This document shows positions 24,699 to 33,711 of a stretch of DNA of 64,000 nt, piece by piece (the stretch's first letter is position 1; each line of letters begins with the position of its first letter). Both the position numbers and the translations under genes were made by a program. This DNA is from Acidaminococcus timonensis (lineage in GTDB: Bacteria > Bacillota > Negativicutes > Acidaminococcales > Acidaminococcaceae), in NCBI RefSeq assembly GCF_900106585.1, contig NZ_FNWH01000004.1, positions 272,401 through 336,400 on the forward strand, in the 5' to 3' direction. The notes below the pieces were generated by a model. That model was not told the DNA's origin and ran no database searches. It saw only the letters and a program-made list of their open reading frames with translations.

Positions 24699-26575
24699 GC
24701 CTGTTCCTCCTTCCGCCGCCGGGCCTCCAGATAAATCATCAGCACGCTGATATCCGCCGGGGACACTCCGGAGATCCGGCTGGCCTGGCCGATGGACACA
24801 GGCCGCTGTTTGCTCAGTTTCTCCATGGCTTCCGAAGACAGTTCATGGAGCTGGGTGTAATCCAGGTCATCGGGCAGCAGTTTGTCTTCCAGTTTCAGGG
24901 CCCGGGCCACTTCCTGCTTCTGCTTTTCGATGTATCCCTGGTACTTCACCTGCACATCCACCTGTTCCGCCGCATCCACCGGCAGTTTCTCCAGGTCGAA
25001 GGCCTCCGCCAGTTTCTCGTAGGTCACTTCCGGCCGCCGCAGCAATTCCAGTACATTGATGGAGCTGCGCAGGGGCGTGGACCCCATGGCCACGATCTTC
25101 TGCTGGTTCTCGTCATTGGGGGCCAGGTTCATTTTGGACAGGTTGAACAGGGTCCGTTGGATAATGTCCCGTTTCTTCGTAAAGGCTTCGTACCGGTCGT
25201 CAGACACCAGTCCCACGTCCCGGCCCTTCTGGGTCAGCCGCAGGTCCGCGTTGTCCTGGCGCAGCAGCAGCCGGTATTCCGCCCGGCTGGTCATCATCCG
25301 GTAGGGTTCACTGGTGCCCTTGGTCACCAGATCGTCGATGAGCACCCCGATATAGGCATCGCTCCGTTTCAGGATCAGAGGCTTCTTCCCCTGAAGCTTC
25401 AGGGCCGCATTGATCCCTGCCATCAGACCCTGGGCCGCCGCTTCCTCGTACCCGCTGGTGCCGTTGGCCTGGCCGGCGCTGAACAGGCCGCTGATCTCTT
25501 TGTGTTCCAGGTTGGCCTTCAGTTGCAGGGGATCCAGGCAGTCGTATTCGATGGCATAGCCTGCCCGCATCATCTTACAGTGTTCCAGGCCGGGGATGGT
25601 CTGCATGAACGCCACCTGGATCTCCGCCGGCAGGGAAGAACTCATACCCTGTACGTACACTTCATTGGTGCGCAGCCCTTCCGGTTCCAGGAACAGCTGG
25701 TGCCGGTTTTTGTCGGCGAACCGGATGATCTTGGATTCGATGCTGGGACAGTACCGGGGCCCCACCCCTTCGATGGTCCCATTGTACATGCAGCTCCGGT
25801 CCAGGTTGTCCCGGATGATCTTATGGGTACGGGGGTTGGTATAGGTCAGGTAGCAGGGCACCTGCAACCGTGTGGTAATGTTGCTCATGAAGGAAAAATT
25901 CCGCACCCGTTCATCCCCGTACTGGGGTTCCATCCTGGTGTAGTCCAGGGTCCGGGCATCCACCCGGGCAGGGGTCCCGGTCTTGAACCGCATGAGCGAA
26001 AGACCCGCTTCCTGCAGGGAACCGGTCAGCTTCATGGCCGAGCGCTGGCCGATGGGGCCGGACATATAGGCCACTTCCCCGTAGAGGATCTTGCCCCGCA
26101 GGTATGTCCCCGTACACAGGATCACACAGTCCGCCTGGAACACTTCACCGGTTTCCGCCTCCACCCCCTGGACGGCGCCGTTTTTGATCAGCAGCTTGTC
26201 GATCATCAGCTGCTTTACATCCAGGTTGTCCGTGTTCTCTACGATTTCTTTCATGATGGTATGATACAGGGGTTTGTCCGCCTGGGCCCGCAGGGCCTGC
26301 ACCGCATAGCCCTTGCCCGTGTTCAGCATCCGCATCTGGATGCAGGCCTCATCGGCCGCGATCCCCATCTGGCCTCCCAGGGCATCGATTTCCCGCACCA
26401 GATGCCCCTTGGCCGGTCCGCCCACAGAGGGGTTACAGGGCATCAGGGCAATGTTATCCATGGACAGGGTGGCCAAAAGGGTCTTCTGTCCCATCCGGGC
26501 CGCTGCCAGAGCAGCCTCACAGCCTGCATGGCCGGCGCCAACAACAACCACATCATAATGATCCACAACGATCAT
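24695..26575 (-). CDS. mnmG: tRNA uridine-5-carboxymethylaminomethyl modification enzyme MnmG (GidA)
   Basis: A 626-residue FAD protein that acts with MnmE to install the cmnm5/nm5 group on U34 of certain tRNAs. The Rossmann FAD motif VVVVGAGHAGCEAALA is at the N-terminus. The MnmG signature GPRYCPSIE and the C-terminal YQGYIEKQKQEV with GVSPADISVLMIYL are present. The start is ATG 26575 after GGAGGAAAAAGAAC rather than the longer frame. It lies between mnmE (18 bases apart) and rsmG in one operon. Confidence 0.97.
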   Translation of the reverse strand: MIVVDHYDVVVVGAGHAGCEAALAAARMGQKTLLATLSMDNIALMPCNPSVGGPAKGHLVREIDALGGQMGIAADEACIQMRMLNTGKGYAVQALRAQADKPLYHTIMKEIVENTDNLDVKQLMIDKLLIKNGAVQGVEAETGEVFQADCVILCTGTYLRGKILYGEVAYMSGPIGQRSAMKLTGSLQEAGLSLMRFKTGTPARVDARTLDYTRMEPQYGDERVRNFSFMSNITTRLQVPCYLTYTNPRTHKIIRDNLDRSCMYNGTIEGVGPRYCPSIESKIIRFADKNRHQLFLEPEGLRTNEVYVQGMSSSLPAEIQVAFMQTIPGLEHCKMMRAGYAIEYDCLDPLQLKANLEHKEISGLFSAGQANGTSGYEEAAAQGLMAGINAALKLQGKKPLILKRSDAYIGVLIDDLVTKGTSEPYRMMTSRAEYRLLLRQDNADLRLTQKGRDVGLVSDDRYEAFTKKRDIIQRTLFNLSKMNLAPNDENQQKIVAMGSTPLRSSINVLELLRRPEVTYEKLAEAFDLEKLPVDAAEQVDVQVKYQGYIEKQKQEVARALKLEDKLLPDDLDYTQLHELSSEAMEKLSKQRPVSIGQASRISGVSPADISVLMIYLEARRRKEEQA

Positions 26576-26593
26576 GTTCTTTTTCCTCCACAC

Positions 26594-27973
26594 TTACTTG
26601 CCCACACAGAACTGGGCAAAGATTTCATCGATGATTTCGTCCGGCACGTCTTCCCCGGTGATTTCCCCCAGGTCGTGGAGGGCTTCCGTCAGGTCGATGG
26701 TCAGGCAATCATAGGGCAGGTGGGCCCGGGCCCCTTTCAGGGCATCCTCCACACTCCGGAGTGCTGTTTCCAGCAGCCGCTGCTGCCTTGCATTCTGGGT
26801 CATGCCGGAACTTTCGCTGTCGCTGCCTTCCCCGTACACAAACTCCTGTAGCCAGTGGGCCACCTGGTCCATACCCTCTCCGGTCTTCACCGAAAGGACA
26901 ATCACATTCTTCTTTCCGCAGGCATCCTCCAGGGCCTTTGTATCCACGGCCAGCGGCAGGTCCGCCTTATTCACCAGGACCAGTTTGGGCCGATTCTTCA
27001 GACTCTCCAGCAGCGCCCGGTCTTCCTCACCCAGAGGCCGGGAACCGTCCAGTACCACCAGGGCCAGCTGGGCATCCTCCAGGGCCGCCCTGGACCGCTC
27101 CACCCCGATCTTTTCCACGTAATCCTCCGTATCCCGCAGGCCTGCCGTGTCCGTAAGGACCAGGGGGATCCCGCTGATGGTCATCTGTTCCTCGATCACG
27201 TCCCGGGTGGTGCCGGGAATGTTGGAGACGATGGCCCGGTCCGCCTGGAGCAGGCTGTTCAGCAGGCTGGATTTGCCCACGTTGGGCCGTCCCACGATGG
27301 CCGTACGCAGGCCTTCCCGCAGGATCCGTCCCGTACTTCCCTGGCGCACCAGCCTTTCCACGGCATCCCGGCCTTCCGTCAGCACCTGGATGGCCCTGTC
27401 ATAGGTCACTTCTTCGATATCCTCCTCCGGATAGTCGATGACGGCCTCCAGCTGCACCACCAGATCCCGCAGCTTTTTCCGCAGGTCCTTCACCTTCCGG
27501 GACAGCCCCCCTTCGTGGCCCCGATTGGCGGCCACCAGGGCCCGTTTGCTCCGGGCATTGATGATGTCCATGACGCTTTCTGCTTCTGCCAGATCCAGCC
27601 GGCCGTTCAGGAAAGCCCGTTTGGTGAATTCGCCGGGCTCCGCCGGCCGGGCCCCTGCCCTGTAGGTCAGGGACAGGATTTCCTGCAGGGCCTGCCGCCC
27701 GCCATGGCACTGGATCTCGCACACATCTTCCCCGGTATAGGAATGGGGCCCGGGCATATAGACAGCCAGTACCTCGTCCACCACCTGGCCCTTTTCGTCC
27801 AGGATGTGTCCGTACAGCAGTTTCCGGGCATTGTCCGGACCGGGCTTCTCCCGCCCGGTGAACAGTCTGTCCGTAATGGCAAGGCTTTCCGGACCGCTGA
27901 GCCGGATCACCCCGATGGAGCCCACCCCCAGGGCAGTGGCGATGGCACTGATGGTATCCTCAAGAATGTCCAT
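26594..27973 (-). CDS. mnmE: tRNA modification GTPase MnmE (TrmE)
   Basis: A 459-residue GTPase that partners with MnmG. It has an N-terminal formyl-THF-binding domain (DTISAIATALGVGSIGVIR), helical regions, and the inserted G domain with GRPNVGKSSLLN, DTAGLRDTEDYVE and NKADL. The C-terminal FCVGK supplies the catalytic Cys. The start is the ATG at 27973 after GGAGGGAATC. It is downstream of jag on the same strand, with a 63-base gap. Confidence 0.97.
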   Translation of the reverse strand: MDILEDTISAIATALGVGSIGVIRLSGPESLAITDRLFTGREKPGPDNARKLLYGHILDEKGQVVDEVLAVYMPGPHSYTGEDVCEIQCHGGRQALQEILSLTYRAGARPAEPGEFTKRAFLNGRLDLAEAESVMDIINARSKRALVAANRGHEGGLSRKVKDLRKKLRDLVVQLEAVIDYPEEDIEEVTYDRAIQVLTEGRDAVERLVRQGSTGRILREGLRTAIVGRPNVGKSSLLNSLLQADRAIVSNIPGTTRDVIEEQMTISGIPLVLTDTAGLRDTEDYVEKIGVERSRAALEDAQLALVVLDGSRPLGEEDRALLESLKNRPKLVLVNKADLPLAVDTKALEDACGKKNVIVLSVKTGEGMDQVAHWLQEFVYGEGSDSESSGMTQNARQQRLLETALRSVEDALKGARAHLPYDCLTIDLTEALHDLGEITGEDVPDEIIDEIFAQFCVGK

Positions 27974-28036
27974 GATTCCCTCCCAAAAAACAAAAACAGC
28001 TCCGAACAAAAGTGTCCGGAGCTGCATCAGTCTATG

Positions 28037-28783
28037 TCATTTCAAATCGATGACCACTTTGCGGTAGGGTTCCTCCCCTTCGCTGTAGGTGGTAATCGCC
28101 GGATCGTTCTGCAGGCTCATGTGGACGATCTTCCGTTCGTAAGGATTCATCGGTTCCAGCATGGCTTTCTTATGCGTCCGTCTGACCCGGTCTGCCAGGT
28201 TCTTCGCCAGCCGTTCCAGGGTCTGGCGCCGGCGTTCCCGGTAGTTTTCCGCATCCAGGATGACCCGGTTCCAGGTCTTGCGCCCCTTGTTCCCGGCCAG
28301 GTTGGTCAGGTACTGGAGGGCATCCAGGGTCTGGCCATGCTTGCCGATCAGCACGCCGATTCCCTCGCCGTGGATCTTCAGCACCACTTCACCTTCCCTG
28401 CGGTTGATGAATTTCTCGATGATCAGGTCCATGCCCATGGCCCCAAAGATCTTTTCCAGGAATTCCCTGGCAGCAGCCCCTGTGGCCACCAGATCGGCCT
28501 CCCGGTCTTCGGCCGGTTCCTTTTCAGCAATCGGTTCCGCCGGTTCTTCCGGGAGTTCGGGCGCTTCTGCCGGTTCTTCCACAGCCTCTTCCGGTTCCGG
28601 AGCCGGAGCTTCCTTTACGGTCACCCGCACTTTGGCGTCCCGTCCGCCGAACAGGCCCAGGATCGAGCTCTTGGAAGATTCCAGTACTTCCACCTCTACT
28701 TCGTCCCGGCTCACGCCCAACTCTGCAAGGGCGGCCCTGACTGCGTCCTCAACGGTTTTGCCCGTTTTTTCTACAACGTCCAT
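28037..28783 (-). CDS. jag: RNA-binding protein Jag/KhpB (SpoIIIJ-associated)
   Basis: A 248-residue protein with three parts. The Jag_N domain covers about residues 1-55 and includes ILGLFGGRDAKVRV. A Pro/Glu-rich linker (about 60-105, repeated EEPAEAPE-type) follows. The KH domain carries GIGVLIGKHGQTLDALQYLTN, and the R3H domain has EPMNPYERKIVHMSLQ. KhpB binds RNA with KhpA and influences cell-wall growth. It directly follows yidC with the usual gene order. The ATG follows GGAGGCAGGAAG. Confidence 0.95.
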   Translation of the reverse strand: MDVVEKTGKTVEDAVRAALAELGVSRDEVEVEVLESSKSSILGLFGGRDAKVRVTVKEAPAPEPEEAVEEPAEAPELPEEPAEPIAEKEPAEDREADLVATGAAAREFLEKIFGAMGMDLIIEKFINRREGEVVLKIHGEGIGVLIGKHGQTLDALQYLTNLAGNKGRKTWNRVILDAENYRERRRQTLERLAKNLADRVRRTHKKAMLEPMNPYERKIVHMSLQNDPAITTYSEGEEPYRKVVIDLK

Positions 28784-28818
28784 CTTCCTGCCTCCTTCAC
28801 CGGATATGCCGGCGTTTT

Positions 28819-29457
28819 TTATTTGTTGTCTTTATCTTTGTTCCGGTCCATCAGGAACTGCTGACCGATCTGCATCAGGTTCATGACCACCCAGTACAGC
28901 ACCAGCCCGGCCGGGAATTTCAGAGAAATATACCCGATGAAGAGGGGCATGAAGTACAGCATGATCTTCCCCTGGGGATTGTCAGAGGGAGGCATGGTCT
29001 GTCTGGACTGGATGAATGTGGTCAAAGCCGACAGGATCGGCAGGATGTAATAGGGATCCGGATCTGCAATGCTCTGCATCCACAGGAAGGAACTGGGTCC
29101 TTCGTAGCTGAAATCCCGAATGCCATAGAAGATCCCGATCATGATGGGCATCTGGATGAGCAGCGGCAGACAGCCGGCCAGGGGATTGACCCCTTCCTGC
29201 TTGTACAGTTCGGACATTTTCTGGTTCAGGGTCACCTTATCGTCCTTATACCGGGCCTGCAGCTCTTTCATCTTGGGCTGGATCCGGCTCATGGCCTTGG
29301 TGGATTGAACCTGCTTGGCCGTCAGCGGGGCCAGGATCAGTTTGATCAGAATGGTCATGATAATGATGGCCAGACCGTAGCTGGGTTCCCCGATCAGCCG
29401 GGTCAGTTCATAGATATGGGCCACGACTTGTTGGACAAACGAGCTTAAAATTTCCAA
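28819..29457 (-). CDS. yidC: Membrane protein insertase YidC/SpoIIIJ
   Basis: A 212-residue Gram-positive-style YidC lacking the large periplasmic domain. The TM segments are SYGLAIIIMTILIKLILAPL, GCLPLLIQMPIMIGIFYGI, YYILPILSALTTFIQ and LPAGLVLYWVVMNLMQ-like sequence. The hydrophilic hairpin SRIQPKMKELQARYKDDKV and the groove Arg-type basic residues are visible. YidC inserts proteins into the inner membrane with or without SecYEG. No lipobox is evident at the start. It is 35 bases from jag and 26 from yidD, in the rpmH operon. Confidence 0.96.
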   Translation of the reverse strand: MEILSSFVQQVVAHIYELTRLIGEPSYGLAIIIMTILIKLILAPLTAKQVQSTKAMSRIQPKMKELQARYKDDKVTLNQKMSELYKQEGVNPLAGCLPLLIQMPIMIGIFYGIRDFSYEGPSSFLWMQSIADPDPYYILPILSALTTFIQSRQTMPPSDNPQGKIMLYFMPLFIGYISLKFPAGLVLYWVVMNLMQIGQQFLMDRNKDKDNK

Positions 29458-29483
29458 AGTTCGACTCCTTTTCTTCCTGTCTC

Positions 29484-29693
29484 TTACGGCACAGGATCAT
29501 ACCCACCCTTGTGGAAGGGATGACATTTTAGTATTCTCTTCACAGCCAGATAGGATCCCTTGAGAAAACCGTATTTCTGGACTGCTTCCAGCGCATATTG
29601 GGAGCAGGTCGGATAGAACCTGCACCGGGGCGGAAAACAGGGAGAAATCCACACCTGATAGAAACGGATCAGGGCAATGGCAATCGTTTTCAT
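29484..29693 (-). CDS. yidD: Membrane protein insertion efficiency factor YidD
   Basis: A 69-residue protein. The hallmark [20 protein letters not shown] with further Tyr-Cys spacing is diagnostic (YidD, DUF37). The start [13 protein letters not shown] gives the correct family length; the much longer upstream frame overlaps rnpA and is not conserved. It lies between rnpA and yidC. YidD helps YidC-dependent insertion. Confidence 0.96.
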   Translation of the reverse strand: MKTIAIALIRFYQVWISPCFPPRCRFYPTCSQYALEAVQKYGFLKGSYLAVKRILKCHPFHKGGYDPVP

Positions 29694-29718
29694 AGGCCTC
29701 TCCGGTAAAAACTTCCTT

Positions 29719-30081
29719 TTACAGCAGCCCGGCCTTTTTTGCCAGCCGCTGGAACACTTCTTCATAGACTCCATAAGGAGCGCGGGCCAGGCGTTGGCGG
29801 GCAACCCAGACGATGGACACCTTCCGGTTCAGGCGGGCCTGTTCCTTCCGGAACACTTCCCGCATCCGGCGTTTCACCCGGTTGCGCAGCACAGCATGTC
29901 CCAGCCGTTTGCCCACGGCCGTACCCAACTGGTTCTGCCCGTTGTCCGAAGGAAGTACATAAAAGACGCCGTATTTATCCACATAGGACCGGCCTTTTTC
30001 GTAGATCTTCTGGAACCGTTCATGGGCCTTCACCCGGTTGGCCTGGGTATAGGTATAGTTTTCAGGAACATTCTGTTCCAA
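29719..30081 (-). CDS. rnpA: Ribonuclease P protein component RnpA
   Basis: A 120-residue protein subunit of RNase P, which trims tRNA 5' leaders. RNR motif present: [20 protein letters not shown]. The [20 protein letters not shown] segment is consistent. The stop lies 25 bases before yidD. It follows rpmH across a stem-loop (30107-30129). Confidence 0.94.
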   Translation of the reverse strand: MEQNVPENYTYTQANRVKAHERFQKIYEKGRSYVDKYGVFYVLPSDNGQNQLGTAVGKRLGHAVLRNRVKRRMREVFRKEQARLNRKVSIVWVARQRLARAPYGVYEEVFQRLAKKAGLL

Positions 30082-30106
30082 AGCTCTGCACCTGCCTTGT
30101 AGTAAA

Positions 30107-30129
30107 ATAGGCCGCGAAGAGCGGCCTAT
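30107..30129 (-). terminator. Intra-operon stem-loop between rpmH and rnpA
   Basis: ATAGGCCGC and GCGGCCTAT pair with a five-base loop, followed by TTTTACT on the minus strand. It probably lowers rnpA expression relative to the highly expressed ribosomal protein gene. Confidence 0.75.
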
Positions 30130-30137
30130 CTTATTCT

Positions 30138-30272
30138 TTATGCAGACAATCTCTTTCTGCCTTTTGCACGTCTTCTTTTTAAGACTTGTTGTCCACCCAG
30201 AGTCTTCATTCTTTCTCTGAAGCCATGAGTCTTTTTTCTCCGATTGTTATTCGGTTGAAAAGTTCTCTTCAT
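30138..30272 (-). CDS. rpmH: 50S ribosomal protein L34
   Basis: The minus strand from ATG 30272 encodes 44 residues. It starts [20 protein letters not shown], continues [20 protein letters not shown] and ends RLSA. This is the full, highly conserved L34. It is preceded by AAGGGAGGGTTAAGAAAG and a consensus promoter at 30347-30375. It heads the operon rpmH-rnpA-yidD-yidC-jag-mnmE-mnmG-rsmG. Confidence 0.98.
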   Translation of the reverse strand: MKRTFQPNNNRRKKTHGFRERMKTLGGQQVLKRRRAKGRKRLSA

Positions 30273-30346
30273 CTTTCTTAACCCTCCCTTGCCTCCAAAG
30301 ATACGTCAAGATCTATAAATAAGTAAATCGTTTGACAGCTCATATC

Positions 30347-30375
30347 ATTATAAGAGGAAAATAAGAGTGTGTCAA
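30347..30375 (-). promoter_or_regulatory. rpmH operon promoter
   Basis: On the minus strand a perfect TTGACA (30370-30375) and TATAAT (30347-30352) are separated by 17 bases. This is a consensus housekeeping promoter, fitting a ribosomal-protein operon. Confidence 0.88.
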
Positions 30376-30405
30376 TAACTTTGCATAGAAAACCGGCGAA
30401 AAACC

Positions 30406-30882
30406 TTATTTTTCGTGGACCCGTTTCCCGGTGATGTGTTCTGGGACCAGTTCCAGCATGGTCACCCGGCTGGCAGCACGAGCCATGACCTCATCCACAG
30501 AAGCCTCATCGGGGTAGTATTTCAAACCGATCCGCCGCAGCAGCTCCATAGCCCGTTCCCGATCCTCCAGGATGTGGATCCGGCCGAACAGGGTCACGGA
30601 ACGGAGGGTGTAAGCCCAGTCGCCCGCCAGTTTCACCCCGTCGTCATGGACATTGAAGCAGGCCTTGTCGCACCGCTTCAGGGCATCGATCTTGTGACCC
30701 TCGCCGGCCCCGTGGAAATAAAGGCAGCCGGTTTCCGGGTCGTAATAATAATTGAGGGGGACCGCGTACGGATACCCTTCATCCCCGGCCAGGGCCAGGG
30801 TTCCCCGTTTTTCCTCCTGGAGCACCTTCCGGCATTCCTCTTCCGAAAGGGCCTGTTTGAAACGTCTCATGGGACGGAACAT
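30406..30882 (-). CDS. Pyridoxamine 5'-phosphate oxidase-like flavin-binding protein (Nim-like)
   Basis: A 158-residue FMN-binding split-barrel protein. The core pattern RGTLALAGDEGYPYAVPLNYYYD, then LYFHGAGEGHKIDALKRCDKACF matches the PNPOx-like/nitroimidazole resistance (NimA) group. The catalytic activity of this group varies. The C-terminal TMLELVPEHITGKR fits. Single gene in the segment separating rpmH from dnaA. Nitro-reductase-like activity cannot be concluded from sequence alone. Confidence 0.82.
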   Translation of the reverse strand: MFRPMRRFKQALSEEECRKVLQEEKRGTLALAGDEGYPYAVPLNYYYDPETGCLYFHGAGEGHKIDALKRCDKACFNVHDDGVKLAGDWAYTLRSVTLFGRIHILEDRERAMELLRRIGLKYYPDEASVDEVMARAASRVTMLELVPEHITGKRVHEK

Positions 30883-30900
30883 TTTATCTTCAACTCCTTT

Positions 30901-30980
30901 TTATCCGCCCTTTCCAAGGGCGGGGGACCATTGGACGTCAGTCCAATGGTGGTGGGTTCCATACGGCGTCAGCCGTATGG
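30901..30980 (+). repeat. Intergenic repeat C, copy 2
   Basis: CCGCCC..GGGCGGGGGACCATTGGAC pairs with the following GTCCAATGG, and then GGTGGGTTCCATACGG precedes a second inverted ACGGCGTCAGCCGT. The layout is repeated at 31043-31110 and inverted at 23191-23249. Confidence 0.8.
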
Positions 30981-31042
30981 CATTCCTGCTTTTCAGGGGC
31001 AAAATCTGCCCCCACGCTACTCTCCTTTGTCCGGCCCCTTTT

Positions 31043-31110
31043 TTATCCGCCCTTTCCAAGGGCGGGGGACCATTGGGCATCAGTCCAATGGTGGTGGGTT
31101 CCATACGGTT
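31043..31110 (+). repeat. Intergenic repeat C, copy 3
   Basis: This copy matches copy 2 over TTATCCGCCCTTTCCAAGGG, CGGGGGACCATTGG and the GTCCAATGGTGGTGGGTTCC block. The stretch between the two copies (30981-31042) has no gene. Confidence 0.8.
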
Positions 31111-31118
31111 GACCCGGA

Positions 31119-32534
31119 CTACCTGTCGTACCCTCTGGGCATGACCTCCGGCGGAATGGGGCACTGGTACTTTTTCCCACCCAGCCGTTTGTCCAGTTCC
31201 GCCCGGGCCGCCTTCACTATTTCCGGCTGCTGGAACAGGGTTTCCGCCCCTTTGGCCAGCACTTCCGCGGCAAAGAAACATCCTTTCAGTGCTACGCTGC
31301 CCTTATCCTGGGCCACCCACTGCCAGGAATGGGACGCCGTACCGATGGCGAAACAGGCCCCGGCAAACTGGGCCAGAGGCGTCACATAGCTCACATCCCC
31401 GGTGTCCGAAGAGCCCATGGCCGTAGCACTGGTGGGTCTATAGGGCAGGATGTACGCCCCGCTGGGATCCTTTTCGATCAGTTCTTCCCGCAGTTCCGGA
31501 TCCGGGAAGGGGGCCATGCCGGGATCCTTCCGTACCCGTTCCGGTCCCAGCTGATCCTGGAACTTTTTCAGGAAGGCTTTTTCCTCCTCCGTCCGCTGTG
31601 GAGCCCCCACAGCCACCATGGCATCGTACAGTACCTGTCCCAGCACCCTGTTGGGCACCAGGTTGGATACCGCCTTGTCGAACCGGACACTGAGCTCCGT
31701 CTCCGTCATCAGGGCCGCGCCCCGGGCAATGGCCACCACCCGGTCATACAACCGTTTCGTCTCGTCATTGGTCCTGGAACGGATCAGATACAGCACTTCC
31801 GCATGGGGTTGTACAACGTTGGGAGAAACCCCGCCGGTATCCAAAATGGCGTAATGGACCCGCTCGTAGTCCGCCATATGCTCCCGCATGTAATTGACCC
31901 CTACATCCATCAGTTCCACGGCATCCAGGGCACTGCGTCCGTTCTGGGGTGCGGCAGCAGCATGGGAGGCACGCCCCTTAAAGGTAAAAGCCGCCTGGAT
32001 GTTGGCCTGGTTGCTGCCCACCATCACTTCGTTCTGGGTCCCCGGATGCCAGGTGAGGGCCGCATCCACATCATCGAACAGCCCTTCCCGGGCCATATAG
32101 GTCTTGCCACTGCCCCCTTCTTCTGCCGGACAGCCATACACCCGCACTGTGCCACTGCCCGGGTGGGCTTCCAGATAGTCCTTCAACAGCAGGCCGGCCC
32201 CCACCGCCGCCGTACCCAGCAGGCAGTGGCCGCAGCCGTGACCGTTGGGATTCCCCTCCCGAGGTTTCTCCTCCGTAAGACCGGACTCCTGGCTCAGGCC
32301 GGACAGGGCATCATATTCCCCCAGGATGGCGATCACCGGCCGTCCACTGCCGTATTCCGCCACATAGGCGGTGGGCATATGGGCCACCCCTTTCCGGACT
32401 TTGAAACCATGGGCTTCCAGCAGATCCGTCATGGCCTTCGCCGAACGGACCTCATTGAATTTCAGTTCCGCATAGTCCCAGATACAGGCATTCAGGTGTT
32501 CCAGTTCTTTCTTATAAGGTTCCAGATTATCCAT
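31119..32534 (-). CDS. M20 family amidohydrolase, AbgB-like (aminobenzoyl-glutamate hydrolase type)
   Basis: A 471-residue M20-family metallo-amidohydrolase. Metal-site segments visible are GEYDALSG, NGHGCGHCLLGTAAVGAG and YGCPAEEGGSGK, followed by ALTWHPG and the dimerisation domain. The C-terminal part has SSDTGDVSYVTP. This is the pattern of AbgB/carboxypeptidase-like amidohydrolases that cleave N-acyl or p-aminobenzoyl-glutamate. The ATG at 32534 with GGAGGGAATCGC is preferred over two upstream in-frame ATGs. Single gene near the GTPase pair. The natural substrate is unknown. Confidence 0.86.
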   Translation of the reverse strand: MDNLEPYKKELEHLNACIWDYAELKFNEVRSAKAMTDLLEAHGFKVRKGVAHMPTAYVAEYGSGRPVIAILGEYDALSGLSQESGLTEEKPREGNPNGHGCGHCLLGTAAVGAGLLLKDYLEAHPGSGTVRVYGCPAEEGGSGKTYMAREGLFDDVDAALTWHPGTQNEVMVGSNQANIQAAFTFKGRASHAAAAPQNGRSALDAVELMDVGVNYMREHMADYERVHYAILDTGGVSPNVVQPHAEVLYLIRSRTNDETKRLYDRVVAIARGAALMTETELSVRFDKAVSNLVPNRVLGQVLYDAMVAVGAPQRTEEEKAFLKKFQDQLGPERVRKDPGMAPFPDPELREELIEKDPSGAYILPYRPTSATAMGSSDTGDVSYVTPLAQFAGACFAIGTASHSWQWVAQDKGSVALKGCFFAAEVLAKGAETLFQQPEIVKAARAELDKRLGGKKYQCPIPPEVMPRGYDR

Positions 32535-32623
32535 GCGATTCCCTCCCAACAGGTCATTGTCCATAGTTGCCGTTCCTTCCACGGCACAGCCACCCATGAA
32601 TCCCTACCTTCTAACCACTTGCC

Positions 32624-32668
32624 TTATCCAACCGTTGTACAAGCGTTGCCGGACACGGGTTGTATAAC
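32624..32668 (+). repeat. Dispersed repeat D, copy 3
   Basis: TTATCCAACCGTTGTACAA is followed by GCGTTGCCGGACAC and GGGTTGTATAAC. It is related to copies at 5584, 8226 and 41144. It ends at the stop region of the GTPase gene. Confidence 0.6.
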
Positions 32669-33711
32669 TATTTCCGTTTGGCGTCCAGCTCCTCCAGCAG
32701 CCGTTCCCGGGCCAGGTCGTAGCAGGCGTCAATGTACTGCAGCCCGGACTGGCGGACCAGCTGGTATCCCAGCAGGGCGGAAGCCGCCTGGCCCACCACC
32801 GGTACCGCCTTCAGGAAACTTCGGGCGGCAAAGCGCCGGCCCAAGTTCTTGACAATCATCTTGATACCTTCCTTGCTCATCCCCCCCAGCACCAGGGCCT
32901 TGTCCTTCAGGGATACCTTCCGGCTGCTGTGGATCACCTCCGGGGTGATGCCGAAGGCTTCCCGGATGCAGCCATACATCTGGTACAGGATCAGGAGATC
33001 CACCGCCGCATCCACCCCGATGATAGGGTTCACACCATTGTAAGCCGCGTAGGTGCAGCTCCGGCGTACGTAACTCTGGGCAGCCAATCGTTTGGCATCC
33101 AGCTGTTCTTTGGTCCGGGCCTCCGCCGTCAGGATGTACTTTTCCCGGCGGGCCTCCGGCATCTTCCGGATGATGGCATCATTCAACGCATCCAGGCCGG
33201 ATGTGCAGTCCTTCCGGGCACAGACGAACACCAGCTGGAAATCCTTCCGGCCCAGCTGTTTTTCCACATCCTGCCGGATGGTCTCCTCGCTCTCTTCCAG
33301 GCTTTTGTCCTCTTCATAAATCAGGTCCGTCTTGTTCCGGACAAAAATGCAGGGTTTCCCTTTGGCCGTCAGCTGTTTGAACAGTTCCGTATCCCCCTGG
33401 TGCAGCTTGTCGGAAAACACACACAGGAACAGATCATATTGAAAAATATGGAATTTGTCAGCAAACTCGTTCCACGGAAAGGATTTCGTTCCATATCCCG
33501 GCAGATCGATAAAGGTGGCATCCCCATGCTCCACCAGGAGAGGTTCCCGGGTGGTATCCGTCTCCACCCCCACCGGAGCCGCCTCCCGGCCACAAATGGC
33601 GTTGATCAGGCTGGATTTGCCGGAACCGGGCTGGCCGAACAGCACAATGGTCACATTTTCCTCATCCAGTTTGTTCAGTTGTTCTTGAATGGCTCTACCG
33701 TCTCTGGTCAT
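32668..33711 (-). CDS. IRG-like dynamin-related GTPase (downstream member of pair)
   Basis: A 347-residue P-loop GTPase. G1 is in VLFGQPGSGKSSLINAI, G3 in FIDLPGYGTKSFP, and G4 is RNKTD. The YDLFLCVFSDKLHQGDTELF segment and the later GVNPIIGVDAAVDLLILYQ-YGCIREAFGI portion match the immunity-related GTPase (IRG) superfamily, which includes a C-terminal helical membrane-active domain. Its ATG overlaps the stop of the upstream GTPase by four bases (ATGA), so the two are co-translated. The C-terminus has hydrophobic AVPVVGQAASALLGY. Bacterial IRG-like proteins have no settled role. Confidence 0.84.
   Translation of the reverse strand: MTRDGRAIQEQLNKLDEENVTIVLFGQPGSGKSSLINAICGREAAPVGVETDTTREPLLVEHGDATFIDLPGYGTKSFPWNEFADKFHIFQYDLFLCVFSDKLHQGDTELFKQLTAKGKPCIFVRNKTDLIYEEDKSLEESEETIRQDVEKQLGRKDFQLVFVCARKDCTSGLDALNDAIIRKMPEARREKYILTAEARTKEQLDAKRLAAQSYVRRSCTYAAYNGVNPIIGVDAAVDLLILYQMYGCIREAFGITPEVIHSSRKVSLKDKALVLGGMSKEGIKMIVKNLGRRFAARSFLKAVPVVGQAASALLGYQLVRQSGLQYIDACYDLARERLLEELDAKRK

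Noticed and set aside
24680..28864. Very long plus-strand open frames opposite mnmG, mnmE and jag (and similar shadows opposite gyrB, gyrA and livH/livM)
   Set aside because: They are antisense to strongly conserved genes, have no ribosome sites or family motifs and reflect the GC-rich codon pattern.
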